Source of the DNA: UBA9410 sp036123585
GTDB taxonomy: Bacteria; Actinomycetota; Acidimicrobiia; Acidimicrobiales; MedAcidi-G1
NCBI GenBank assembly: GCA_036123585.1
Contig: JAZADN010000036.1
Location: forward strand, 1-16,764
Direction: 5' to 3'
DNA length: 16,764 nucleotides
This document shows positions 1 to 6,254 of this stretch, piece after piece (the stretch's first letter is position 1; each line of letters opens with the position of its first letter). The position numbers and the translations under genes are program-made. The notes beneath the pieces are model-generated. The model had not been told where the DNA came from and did not search any database. It worked only from the letters and a program-made list of their open reading frames with translations.

Positions 1-311
1 TCGCACATCGAGGTGTACACCAGCGTCGAATCCGCCGAGATGTACTCCACCGAGTTGCCGGTCGACTCCAACATCGCACCAACGGCGTACACGCCGGCGA
101 TCTGGCTCGACCAGTTGTGGATCGGCAACTTGATCGGATCCGAAGAATCCTCAGCCGGCGCAGCAGCAGCAGCCGTAGTGGCCGGTGCAGCAGTAGTCGC
201 CGGAGCAGCCGTGGTAGCCGGAGCAGCGGCGTCGTCGCTGTCGCTACCACAGGCTCCCGCGACCAGTGTCAGGGCCGCCAAAACAGCGACCAGACGGGCG
301 AACTTCTTCAT
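1..311 (-). CDS. Glycine betaine/proline-type ABC transporter substrate-binding lipoprotein, N-terminal part
   Basis: Partial gene: the ATG is at 311-309 and the frame runs off the left edge after 103 codons. An AGGGGAAG Shine-Dalgarno lies just upstream. Residues 1-21 form a lipoprotein signal (MKK start, hydrophobic stretch, LVAGAC with Cys21 as the expected lipidation site). Residues 28-54 are a low-complexity Ala/Pro/Thr linker, common in actinobacterial lipoproteins. The mature domain begins near residue 59 with IKLPIHNWSSQIAGVYAVGAML. The Trp in the first strand followed by a helix resembles the opening of ProX/OpuAC-type binding proteins (QAT family). The expected role is capture of a betaine- or choline-like solute outside the membrane for an ABC importer. 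Only about a third of the protein is visible, so the ligand is not assignable. It is separated from the peptide-type ATPases upstream by a hairpin and its own candidate promoter, so it need not belong with them. Confidence 0.7.
   Translation of the reverse strand, partial: MKKFARLVAVLAALTLVAGACGSDSDDAAAPATTAAPATTAAPATTAAAAAPAEDSSDPIKLPIHNWSSQIAGVYAVGAMLESTGNSVEYISADSTLVYTSMC
171..224 (-). repeat. Three 18-bp tandem repeats encoding APATTA in the lipoprotein linker
   Basis: Residues 30-47 of the lipoprotein are three consecutive copies of Ala-Pro-Ala-Thr-Thr-Ala. The DNA copies differ at synonymous positions, so this is an old or drifting repeat. It forms the flexible spacer between the lipid anchor and the binding domain. 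Copy number could vary between strains. Confidence 0.75.
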
Positions 312-355
312 GTCTTCCCCTCTCTGGACTCGCGGGCCTAACCGCGAACCCACCA

Positions 356-383
356 ATTAGACCTGTGACTTCTATCACCCCAA
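356..383 (-). promoter_or_regulatory. Candidate promoter of the substrate-binding lipoprotein
   Basis: On the minus strand a TTGGGG hexamer (383-378) is followed after 16 bp by TCTAAT (361-356), five of six matches to the -10 consensus. This would start transcription about 38 nt before the ATG at 311. The leader would hold a small hairpin (331-346, five base pairs). The -35 match is poor, so the call is tentative. Confidence 0.3.
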
Positions 384-444
384 ACCCGAAATATCCACAT
401 CCCGACCATGGCAATTCCGTGACGCTTTGGGAAAAGTGGCTCCC

Positions 445-479
445 GCTAGGGCATCACGGTCGGCCGAGTGACCCCTAGC
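445..479 (-). terminator. Hairpin downstream of the DppF-like gene, probable transcription terminator
   Basis: Twenty bases after the TAA of the DppF-like gene lies a two-part stem: GCTAGGG (445-451) pairs with CCCTAGC (473-479), then TCAC (454-457) pairs with GTGA (468-471) across a small internal loop. On the minus strand the stem is followed, after about ten bases, by a short T run. It fits an imperfect intrinsic terminator separating the peptide ABC unit from the lipoprotein gene. Confidence 0.5.
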
Positions 480-499
480 CAGCAAAGAGGTGGCGCGTC

Positions 500-1495
500 T
501 TAGCCTGCAAGAGGCGGCGCGTCGACCAGATGGCAGGCCACGCCGTGGCCCGGAGCGACCTCCCGCCAAACCGGGACTTCGGTCCGGCACTGGTCAACTG
601 CCTCCGGGCACCGGGTGCTGAACACGCACCCCGATGGCGGGTTCGACGGGCTGGGAATGTCGCCCTCCAGCACGATCTTCTCCCGGGTCGCTTCGACGAC
701 CGGGTCCGGTACCGGAGCCGAGGACTGGAGAGCCCGGGTGTAGGGGTGCCGTGGGTCCTCGTAGAGGGCGTCGACGTCGGCCAGTTCCATGATGCGGCCG
801 AGGTACATCACGGCCACCCGGTCGGCGATGTGCCGGACCATGCTCAGGTCATGCGAGATGAACAGGTATGTGAGCCCCAGCAGGTCTTGGAGTTCCTCCA
901 ACAGGTTCACCACCTGTGCCTGGATGGAAACGTCCAGAGCAGCGATCGGCTCGTCGCACACGATCAGGTCCGGGTTCAGTGCAATGGCCCGGGCTATGCC
1001 GATCCGCTGGCGTTGGCCGCCCGAGAACTCGTGGGGATAGCGGTTGGCGTGCTGGGGGTCGAGCCCGACGAGGCCCAGGAGTTCCTCGACACGCTCGTTG
1101 CGTTCCCTCGAGGACATCGACTCGTGCTCGACGAGGGGCTCGCCGACGATGGAGCTGACGGTCATGCGGGGGTTCAAGCAGGCGTGCGGGTCCTGGAACA
1201 CCATCTGCATCCGCGGCCGCACCTGGCGCAGGCCCCCCACCGAGAGTTCCGCCAGGTCCATCCCGTCGAAGGTGACCGTGCCCTCGGTCGGTGCCTCGAG
1301 ACGGAGCAGGGTCCGGCCAATAGTCGACTTGCCCGACCCGGACTCGCCCACCAGGCCAAGGGTCCGTCCACGCTCGATGTCGAACGACACTCCGTCCACA
1401 GCCCGCACCGCTCCGACCTTGCGGCGCAGTGCCCCCTTGGTGACAGGGAAGTGCTTCTTCAGGTTCCGGACCCGGACCAGCGTCTCAGTTTCCAT
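500..1495 (-). CDS. Oligopeptide/dipeptide ABC transporter ATP-binding protein, DppF/OppF-like
   Basis: 331-residue cytoplasmic ATPase that would energise uptake of peptides or similar solutes together with a DppD-type partner. Walker A GESGSGKST is at 50-58, the Q-loop FQDP near 100, the ABC signature SGGQR at 158-162, Walker B LIVCDE at 177-182, and the switch His215 in ISHD. After the ATPase domain comes the oligopeptide-type C-terminal extension (DPRHPYT near 248) with four cysteines, C290, C296, C303 and C321, in the pattern that can bind an iron-sulfur cluster in Dpp/Opp ATPases. Start chosen at the ATG at 1495, which gives normal family length and overlaps the end of the upstream ATPase by 11 bp, implying translational coupling. 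A much longer in-frame extension to 1852 is a shadow of the upstream gene. Substrate unknown: permeases and binding protein are not in the window. Confidence 0.92.
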   Translation of the reverse strand: METETLVRVRNLKKHFPVTKGALRRKVGAVRAVDGVSFDIERGRTLGLVGESGSGKSTIGRTLLRLEAPTEGTVTFDGMDLAELSVGGLRQVRPRMQMVFQDPHACLNPRMTVSSIVGEPLVEHESMSSRERNERVEELLGLVGLDPQHANRYPHEFSGGQRQRIGIARAIALNPDLIVCDEPIAALDVSIQAQVVNLLEELQDLLGLTYLFISHDLSMVRHIADRVAVMYLGRIMELADVDALYEDPRHPYTRALQSSAPVPDPVVEATREKIVLEGDIPSPSNPPSGCVFSTRCPEAVDQCRTEVPVWREVAPGHGVACHLVDAPPLAG

Positions 1496-2540
1496 CTTCG
1501 TGCACCCCCCAGTCGGCCCCCTCGGCGCCCAGGCCGCGGCCGTCGTCCAGCCAGCACGCCACCCGCCGCCCTCCCAGATCGGTGAGCACCGGGTTCTCTC
1601 GGAGACACCGGTCGAAGGCGTGCGGGCACCGGGGCGCGAACGAGCAGCTGTCCGGCTCGGCCCGCAGGTCGGGCGGCTGACCGAGAATGTTGACCAGCCG
1701 GGTACCCCGGGAGTTGGCCGACGGCAGCGAGGCCAACAGGCCGTGCGTGTAGGGATGCCGTGGCTGGGCATAGAGGTCGGCCACAGGGGCTTCCTCCACG
1801 ATCTGGCCGCCGTACATGACGAGTACCCGGTCGACGAGGCCGGCGACCACACCCAGATCGTGGGTGATCCAGATCACCGCCATGCCCAACTTCTCCCGCA
1901 GGTCCCTTACCAGCTCCAGGATCTGGGCCTGGATGGTGACGTCGAGAGCGGTGGTCGGCTCGTCGGCGACGAGCACCTTCGGATTGCAGGCCAGCGCGAT
2001 GGCGATCATCACCCGCTGGCGCATGCCGCCCGACAACTCGTGGGGATAGCTGCGCAGACGGTCTTCGGCCGCCGGGATACCCACCAGGTGCAGCAGTTCC
2101 AGCGCCCGAGCCCACATCTCCTTCCGGGAGCCCGGCTGGTGGACCTCGAGGGACTCCACGATCTGCCGGCCCACGGTGACCACCGGATTCAGCGAGGTCA
2201 TCGGATCCTGGAAGATGAAGCCGACCTTTCCGCCTCGGACGGCCCGCAGGACGTCGAGGTCCATGGCCAGTAGGTCCTCGTCGCCGAAAAACGCCTCCCC
2301 GGCGGCCACGTCTCCGGGCGGAGATGGAATGAGCCGCAGCAGCGACATCATCGTCACGCTCTTGCCCGAGCCGCTTTCCCCCACCACGCCGAGGACCTCG
2401 CCGTCGGCCAGGTCGAACGACACTCCGTTGACGGCGTAAACAGTGCCGTCCTGGGTGTGGAACCGGGTGGTCAGGTTCCGGACCGACAGCACCGGTTCGG
2501 TGGCACCGGTCGGCGGGGTCGTGGCCTCGGCGAGGGTCAT
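1485..2540 (-). CDS. Oligopeptide/dipeptide ABC transporter ATP-binding protein, DppD/OppD-like
   Basis: 351-residue ATPase, partner of the DppF-like protein encoded next. Walker A GESGSGKS is at 54-61, FQDPMTSLNP at 110-119, signature SGGMR at 170-174, Walker B LVADE at 190-194, and His227 in ITHD. The C-terminal oligopeptide extension (RHPYTHGLLASLP) carries C299, C305, C312 and C329, again a possible cluster site. The N-terminal 15 residues are a Thr/Pro-rich extension. The ATG at 2540 was chosen because it lies 13 bp after the stop of the M20 gene and gives the usual length; the open frame continues to 2657 only through that gene. The order M20 amidohydrolase, DppD, DppF suggests one transcript. 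The substrate is inferred only to be a peptide, amide or related solute. Confidence 0.92.
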   Translation of the reverse strand: MTLAEATTPPTGATEPVLSVRNLTTRFHTQDGTVYAVNGVSFDLADGEVLGVVGESGSGKSVTMMSLLRLIPSPPGDVAAGEAFFGDEDLLAMDLDVLRAVRGGKVGFIFQDPMTSLNPVVTVGRQIVESLEVHQPGSRKEMWARALELLHLVGIPAAEDRLRSYPHELSGGMRQRVMIAIALACNPKVLVADEPTTALDVTIQAQILELVRDLREKLGMAVIWITHDLGVVAGLVDRVLVMYGGQIVEEAPVADLYAQPRHPYTHGLLASLPSANSRGTRLVNILGQPPDLRAEPDSCSFAPRCPHAFDRCLRENPVLTDLGGRRVACWLDDGRGLGAEGADWGVHEDGN

Positions 2541-2553
2541 GTCGTCACCCGGG

Positions 2554-3699
2554 TCAGCCGCCGAGGCGATCCCAGACGTCCTTTTCAGCCATGTCGATGA
2601 CGGTCCATGCCATGCCCAGCGCGCCATCGCGCAGGCAGACCTCGCCGCCCGGGGCAACGGTGGCGTCGGCGAACTCCGGCTGGTGGTTGACGGCGTCGCC
2701 GCAGTCCAGGCCCAGCATCGGATGGATGGACGGAACCACCTGGCTGACGTTGCCCATGTCCGACGACCCGCCGGCCCGGGCCTCTCCCCCGCAGGCAGGC
2801 ATGGGTCGACCCAGCTCCTCAGAGTTGGCGGCGTACAGGCCGGTCATGACCTCGTTGTTGACCATGCTGTCGTAGGGGTGGGCGGTAGGCGTCCACTCGA
2901 ATCGGCAGCCGGTGGCCAGCGCCGCGCCCTCGAAGCAGGCCTTCACCTTCGGAACCAGCTCCCGGAGTCGCTCCACGGTCTGGGACCTGATCAACCACTC
3001 GGATTTCGTGTGCGAGGGGACCACGTTCACCGCGTCTCCCCCGTGGGTGACCATGCAGTGGACCCGGTCGCCATCGACCATGGCCTGGCGAAGCGTGGAG
3101 ACGTTCACGTATGCCTGCACGAAGGCGTCCAGTGCGTTGATCCCCTCCTCGGGGGCGAAAGCCGCGTGGGAGTCCTTGCCGAAGAACTCCACGTCGTAGT
3201 GCTGACAGGCCATGAACGACGGGTCCAACTCGTCGTAGGGGCCGGGGTGGACCATCATCGACGCCGCGGCGTCCTCGAAGGCACCGGCGTCGATCAGTTC
3301 GACCTTGCCGCCACCGCCCTCCTCAGCCGGGGTGCCCAGCACGGTGACCCGGATGCCCAACTCCTCGGCCAGCGGGGCGAGGGCCACGCCGGCACCCACT
3401 GCCGAAGTGGCAATGACGTTGTGCCCACAGGCGTGACCCACCTCGGGCAGGGCGTCGTACTCACAGCAGATCACCACCCGCGGGCCGCTGGTGCCCACCG
3501 TGGCCTCGAAGGCGGTGTCGAGGCCGTGGCTGGGGTAGGTGACGTCGAAGCCATTGTCCCCCAGGAAGGCGCTGATCCGAGCCGACGCCTCGAACTCCTC
3601 GTAACCCAGTTCGGGATTTTCGTACATCCACCTCGATAGGTCGCGGAGGTCCATTTCGACACGATCGAAGGCCTGCTGGGCCACCTGCTTATTCGACAT
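2554..3699 (-). CDS. M20-family metallo-amidohydrolase (PM20D2/AbgB-like)
   Basis: 381-residue cytoplasmic metal-dependent hydrolase of peptide or N-acyl/aminoacyl amide bonds. Residues 80-94 read EYDALPEVGHACGHN; Cys91 and His93 in CGH are expected metal ligands in the AbgB/PM20D2-type branch. Glu126-Glu127 in TPAEEGGGG include the catalytic base and a metal ligand, and His151 (VHPG) and His339 (VNHQPEF) complete the usual site. The central part (about 165-285) corresponds to the M20 dimerisation domain. Start taken at the ATG at 3699 because the family-like sequence begins at once (ENPELGYEE near 28); the frame stays open to 3873 but that part looks non-coding. It heads a unit with two peptide-type ABC ATPases, so it probably processes whatever that transporter brings in. 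Exact substrate cannot be told from sequence. Confidence 0.9.
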   Translation of the reverse strand: MSNKQVAQQAFDRVEMDLRDLSRWMYENPELGYEEFEASARISAFLGDNGFDVTYPSHGLDTAFEATVGTSGPRVVICCEYDALPEVGHACGHNVIATSAVGAGVALAPLAEELGIRVTVLGTPAEEGGGGKVELIDAGAFEDAAASMMVHPGPYDELDPSFMACQHYDVEFFGKDSHAAFAPEEGINALDAFVQAYVNVSTLRQAMVDGDRVHCMVTHGGDAVNVVPSHTKSEWLIRSQTVERLRELVPKVKACFEGAALATGCRFEWTPTAHPYDSMVNNEVMTGLYAANSEELGRPMPACGGEARAGGSSDMGNVSQVVPSIHPMLGLDCGDAVNHQPEFADATVAPGGEVCLRDGALGMAWTVIDMAEKDVWDRLGG

Positions 3700-3973
3700 G
3701 CGGCGGAACGTACCAGTCGCGTGCCGCGAACCCGATGGCCCAGCGGAGGTGAGAGTCGACCGGGCGGAGATCAGACCCGACCCAGCAGCCCTTCCAGAGC
3801 TTGGGGTGGTGTCACGCCGAGGGACCGGAAGATCGCAAAGAAAAGAGTTGTGTCGAATGCGACGACCGGGCATCTGGCAGCGGTCTCCATCTCCAGCACC
3901 CGAAGCCCGACCAGCGTCGGCGCCACATCCTTATCCAATCAGGCGCGGGTCGCCGGGCCCGACCCGGGTCCGC
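3700..3973. other. 274-bp intergenic region without a recognisable gene
   Basis: Lies between the start of the M20 gene and the end of the GNAT gene, both on the minus strand. The open frames crossing it (plus strand 3698-4474 and 3721-4122; minus strand extension of the M20 frame) show no domain and look like GC-rich shadows. It contains two relatively A/T-rich patches (about 3833-3850 and 3926-3940) and must hold the promoter of the M20-ABC unit, but no clear -35/-10 pair stands out. Confidence 0.5.
3947..3965 (-). terminator. Hairpin just downstream of the GNAT gene
   Basis: GGGTCG (3947-3952) pairs with CGACCC (3960-3965) around a 7-base GC-rich loop, eight bases past the GNAT stop. No T tract follows on the minus strand, so it may be a weak or factor-assisted terminator, or a processing barrier. 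Confidence 0.3.
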
Positions 3974-4435
3974 TCAGAGGTCAAGCCGGTAGACGTTGGT
4001 GGTCCGCTCTTGGAATCCGAGGCGCCGGTAGAGACGGTTGGCAGCCTCACGGGACGGCCGGGAGGTCAGGTCCACGGTGGCGGCCCCGGCGCTCCGGGCC
4101 CGTTCGATGGCGGCCCGGTTGAGGGCCTCTCCGACGCCGCGACCCCGGGCCTCCTCGTCGACCACCACGTCCTCAATCCATGCCCGCAGCCCGGTCGGGA
4201 TAAGGAACAGTGCCAGGGTCATCGACCCCAGGATCGACGAGCCGTCGGCAGCACCCGCAGTGGCCGGATCCTCGGCCACCAACAGGATCGACGCCTCGGA
4301 GTCCACGATGGCCCCGAGCGCCGCTGCGTCGGGCGGCGGGTTCGAGGTGGACAACTGGGGGATCAGCCGGGCCATGGCTGCCACCAGCGCCTCGTCGGCC
4401 TCGATCACCTCTCGGACCACACAGCCAACGGGCAT
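3974..4435 (-). CDS. GNAT-family N-acetyltransferase
   Basis: 153-residue protein with the GNAT fold. The core strand-turn-helix IEDVVVDEEARGRGVGEALN (87-106) holds the acetyl-CoA pyrophosphate loop RGRGVG at 97-102, and the C-terminal signature AANRLYRRLGF (131-141) closes the acetyl-CoA site. It would transfer an acetyl group to an amine of an unknown small molecule or protein. Start uncertain: the ATG at 4435 is preceded by GGTGGCGAGGAA, a usable ribosome site, whereas the ATG at 4459 adds eight residues but has no clear site. The longer frame to 4534 would run across the whole divergent promoter region and is unlikely. It is divergent from the PAC2 gene and monocistronic on its strand. 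Confidence 0.85.
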   Translation of the reverse strand: MPVGCVVREVIEADEALVAAMARLIPQLSTSNPPPDAAALGAIVDSEASILLVAEDPATAGAADGSSILGSMTLALFLIPTGLRAWIEDVVVDEEARGRGVGEALNRAAIERARSAGAATVDLTSRPSREAANRLYRRLGFQERTTNVYRLDL

Positions 4436-4467
4436 TTCCTCGCCACCGTTTCCGACCATGGTCACGC

Positions 4468-4525
4468 AGGCTAGGGGCCGCGGCCGGGCGCTTCGGAGCG
4501 CGAGTCGGACGCGCGTGGCTAGCCT
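4468..4525. promoter_or_regulatory. Divergent intergenic region with a 7-bp inverted repeat
   Basis: Between the GNAT and PAC2 starts, AGGCTAG (4468-4474) and CTAGCCT (4519-4525) form an inverted repeat 44 bp apart. Between them sits a small GCGCT-TCGG-AGCGC hairpin (4488-4501). The arrangement could be a looping operator or chance in GC-rich DNA. No good promoter hexamers were recognised. Confidence 0.25.
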
Positions 4526-4533
4526 CCGGACCA

Positions 4534-5403
4534 ATGGGCCCCGATCGTGCGCCGCACCTCTCTTGGCAAGCCGCCGACGTGCCCACGGACCTGCGCTCGC
4601 CGATCCTTCTCACCGCCTTCGAGGGGTGGAACGATGCCGGCGAGGCCAGTTCGTCGGCCGCCCGCTACCTGCGCGACCACTACGAGGCCGAACACGTTGC
4701 CACCATCGACGCCGAGGAGTTCTTCGACTTCACCGTGGCCCGACCGAGCATCTGCCTCGACGAGGACGAGATGCGTCGGATCGTGTGGCCATCGACCAGC
4801 CTCCACGTGGCCCGAATCCCGGACGCTGCCCACGACCTGGTGTGCGCCATCGGCCATGAGCCGCAACTCCGGTGGCGGACCTTCGTCGACCACGTGGCCC
4901 ACGCTGCCGAGACCCTCGGCGCCTCGCTGGTGTGCACCGTCGGAGCGCTGCTGACCGACGTGCCCCACACCCGGCCCACCCAGGTGTACGGGGGCACCGA
5001 CGACCTCGGCCTAGCCACCCGACTGGACCTGTCGCCATCGACCTACGAGGGGCCGACGGGGATCGTGGGCGTACTGGCCGCTGAGATGCGCGACCGCGGC
5101 CTCTCAGTGGCCTCGTTCTGGGCCAGCGTGCCCACATACGTCCCCAACGTCCCCTCACCCAAGGCCACCCTCGCCCTGGTCGAGCGCCTGGCCCGGGTGC
5201 TGGAAGTCGACGTACCGCGCACCGACTTGCAAATCGGTGCCGACGACTACGAGGAGAAGGTCTCGACGCTGGTAGCCGAGGACGAGGAAACCTCGGACTA
5301 CGTCCGGCAGTTGGAGGCCGACTTCGACGAGGAGGCCCCCGACGACCCCGACCGCCTGGTGGCCGAGGTCGAGGACTTTCTCAGGAACCAGCAGGGGAAC
5401 TAG
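4534..5403 (+). CDS. PAC2-family protein (proteasome assembly chaperone-like)
   Basis: 289-residue protein of the PAC2 family, common as one or two copies in actinobacteria. The N-terminal core has the typical strand and loop ILLTAFEGWNDAGEAS (24-39). This is followed by a Rossmann-like alternation with VCTVGALLTDVPHTRP near 140-155 and a segment resembling the family's GPTGIVGVLAAEM near 175. The last 40 residues are highly acidic (EDEETSDYVRQLEADFDEEAPDD). Family members in eukaryotes help assemble the 20S proteasome; in bacteria the role is not settled, and proteasome genes are not in this window. Start taken at the ATG at 4534, just before the family-like sequence. The last four bases overlap the convergent NUDIX gene. 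Confidence 0.88.
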   Translation: MGPDRAPHLSWQAADVPTDLRSPILLTAFEGWNDAGEASSSAARYLRDHYEAEHVATIDAEEFFDFTVARPSICLDEDEMRRIVWPSTSLHVARIPDAAHDLVCAIGHEPQLRWRTFVDHVAHAAETLGASLVCTVGALLTDVPHTRPTQVYGGTDDLGLATRLDLSPSTYEGPTGIVGVLAAEMRDRGLSVASFWASVPTYVPNVPSPKATLALVERLARVLEVDVPRTDLQIGADDYEEKVSTLVAEDEETSDYVRQLEADFDEEAPDDPDRLVAEVEDFLRNQQGN

Positions 5404-6209
5404 CCCCCCTCTCCCTCCTCCGGAGATCCCTCCCACATGGGCTCCCGGGACACCAGTTCTATGACCTGGCGTTCGTCACCCTCCTCCCGGGACCCTTCCC
5501 ACATGGGCTCTCGTGGATGGTCGAACCGCACCTCCATAGGCTCGCCGCGGATGGCCGCGAACGACTCGGCGGCCCACGTCTCGGGCACCGCGGTGCCCTC
5601 GGGCAGGGCGTCTTCGGCGAAGAATCCGACGTCAAGGCACTCCAAAGGATGGGCCTGCAGATCGCCACCGGTCATCCGGCAATGGAAGACCAGCGAGTAG
5701 AGCGGGATGCCCGTGATGCCGAGTCGCAGGCCGTCGAGGATGGCGATCGGGCGCACCACCTCGCACTCGATGCCCGTCTCCTCGCGGACTTCCTTGACCA
5801 CCACTTCGGCCGGTGAGTATCCGACGTCGGCCCACCCGGTCGGGTACAGCCACACGCCGCTGGGGGCCCGCTGGACGAGCAGCATCTCGCCGGCGTCATT
5901 GCCCACCACGGCGCCCACGGTGACCTTCGGGGTCACATAGCCCCGGACACCCTTCCCGATGGCGTCGAACCACTCAGCGACCAGGTCCTCCGGGTCGATG
6001 GTCCGACCCGACAGGGCGTCGGCACGGGACCGAATCTCGGCGGCCACGTGGAGGACCTCCTCGTAGCGCTCCCGCTCGTAAAGCGATTCGGTGAAGCCCA
6101 TGCCGGTTCGGGCCGACCCGCTAAGGGCCTCGGCCCACCGCAGCAGGTCGGCCTGTCCCGGGGCCACCGGGTCAGGGGGTACTGGTGACTGTGGCTCGGG
6201 CGGCGCCAT
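5400..6209 (-). CDS. NUDIX hydrolase with N-terminal helical domain and duplicated tail
   Basis: 269-residue NUDIX protein. Residues 20-75 (LLRWAEALSGSARTGMGFTES, then YERERYEEVLHVAAEI) match the N-terminal helical domain often found before NUDIX domains of nucleotide-sugar or ADP-ribose type. The NUDIX fold spans about 92-215. The Nudix box at 125-147 keeps the metal-binding KEVREETGI (139-147), but the usual first Glu is Tyr131 and the usual Arg is Lys139. The tail holds two copies of REPMWEGS (233-240 and 255-262). Last gene of the fdhD-hemQ-larE-glnD directon, 45 bp after glnD. The substrate cannot be assigned. The ATG at 6209 gives a Pro-rich first 18 residues; a later start is possible. 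Confidence 0.88.
   Translation of the reverse strand: MAPPEPQSPVPPDPVAPGQADLLRWAEALSGSARTGMGFTESLYERERYEEVLHVAAEIRSRADALSGRTIDPEDLVAEWFDAIGKGVRGYVTPKVTVGAVVGNDAGEMLLVQRAPSGVWLYPTGWADVGYSPAEVVVKEVREETGIECEVVRPIAILDGLRLGITGIPLYSLVFHCRMTGGDLQAHPLECLDVGFFAEDALPEGTAVPETWAAESFAAIRGEPMEVRFDHPREPMWEGSREEGDERQVIELVSREPMWEGSPEEGEGG
5413..5515 (-). repeat. Imperfect direct repeat at the 3' end of the NUDIX gene
   Basis: Bases 5413-5449 and 5479-5515 match at 31 of 37 positions with a 66-bp (22-codon) period. The frame is kept, so the protein tail repeats REPMWEGS followed by an acidic Glu/Gly segment. It looks like a recent in-frame duplication of the C-terminus. Confidence 0.8.
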
Positions 6210-6254
6210 GCCCAGACCGTAGAGCCCGGCCGTGGCGCCTGTGAAACAGGCCGG

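Noticed and set aside
171..224. Tandem repeats near the left edge as a possible CRISPR or regulatory repeat
   Set aside because: They are three in-frame codon repeats of an Ala/Pro/Thr linker with no spacers.
1044..2273. 409-residue plus-strand open frame
   Set aside because: Shadow across the two ABC ATPase genes, both of which have complete family motifs on the minus strand.
2443..3639. 398-residue plus-strand open frame
   Set aside because: Antisense of the M20 amidohydrolase; no recognisable domain, GC-rich third-position effect.
3700..3873. N-terminal extension of the M20 amidohydrolase
   Set aside because: The in-frame extension is Arg/Ser-rich and unlike the family; normal length is reached from the ATG at 3699.
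3698..4474. 258-residue plus-strand open frame across the intergenic gap and GNAT gene
   Set aside because: Low-complexity Gly/Pro/Arg composition, no domain, and it overlaps a clear GNAT gene.
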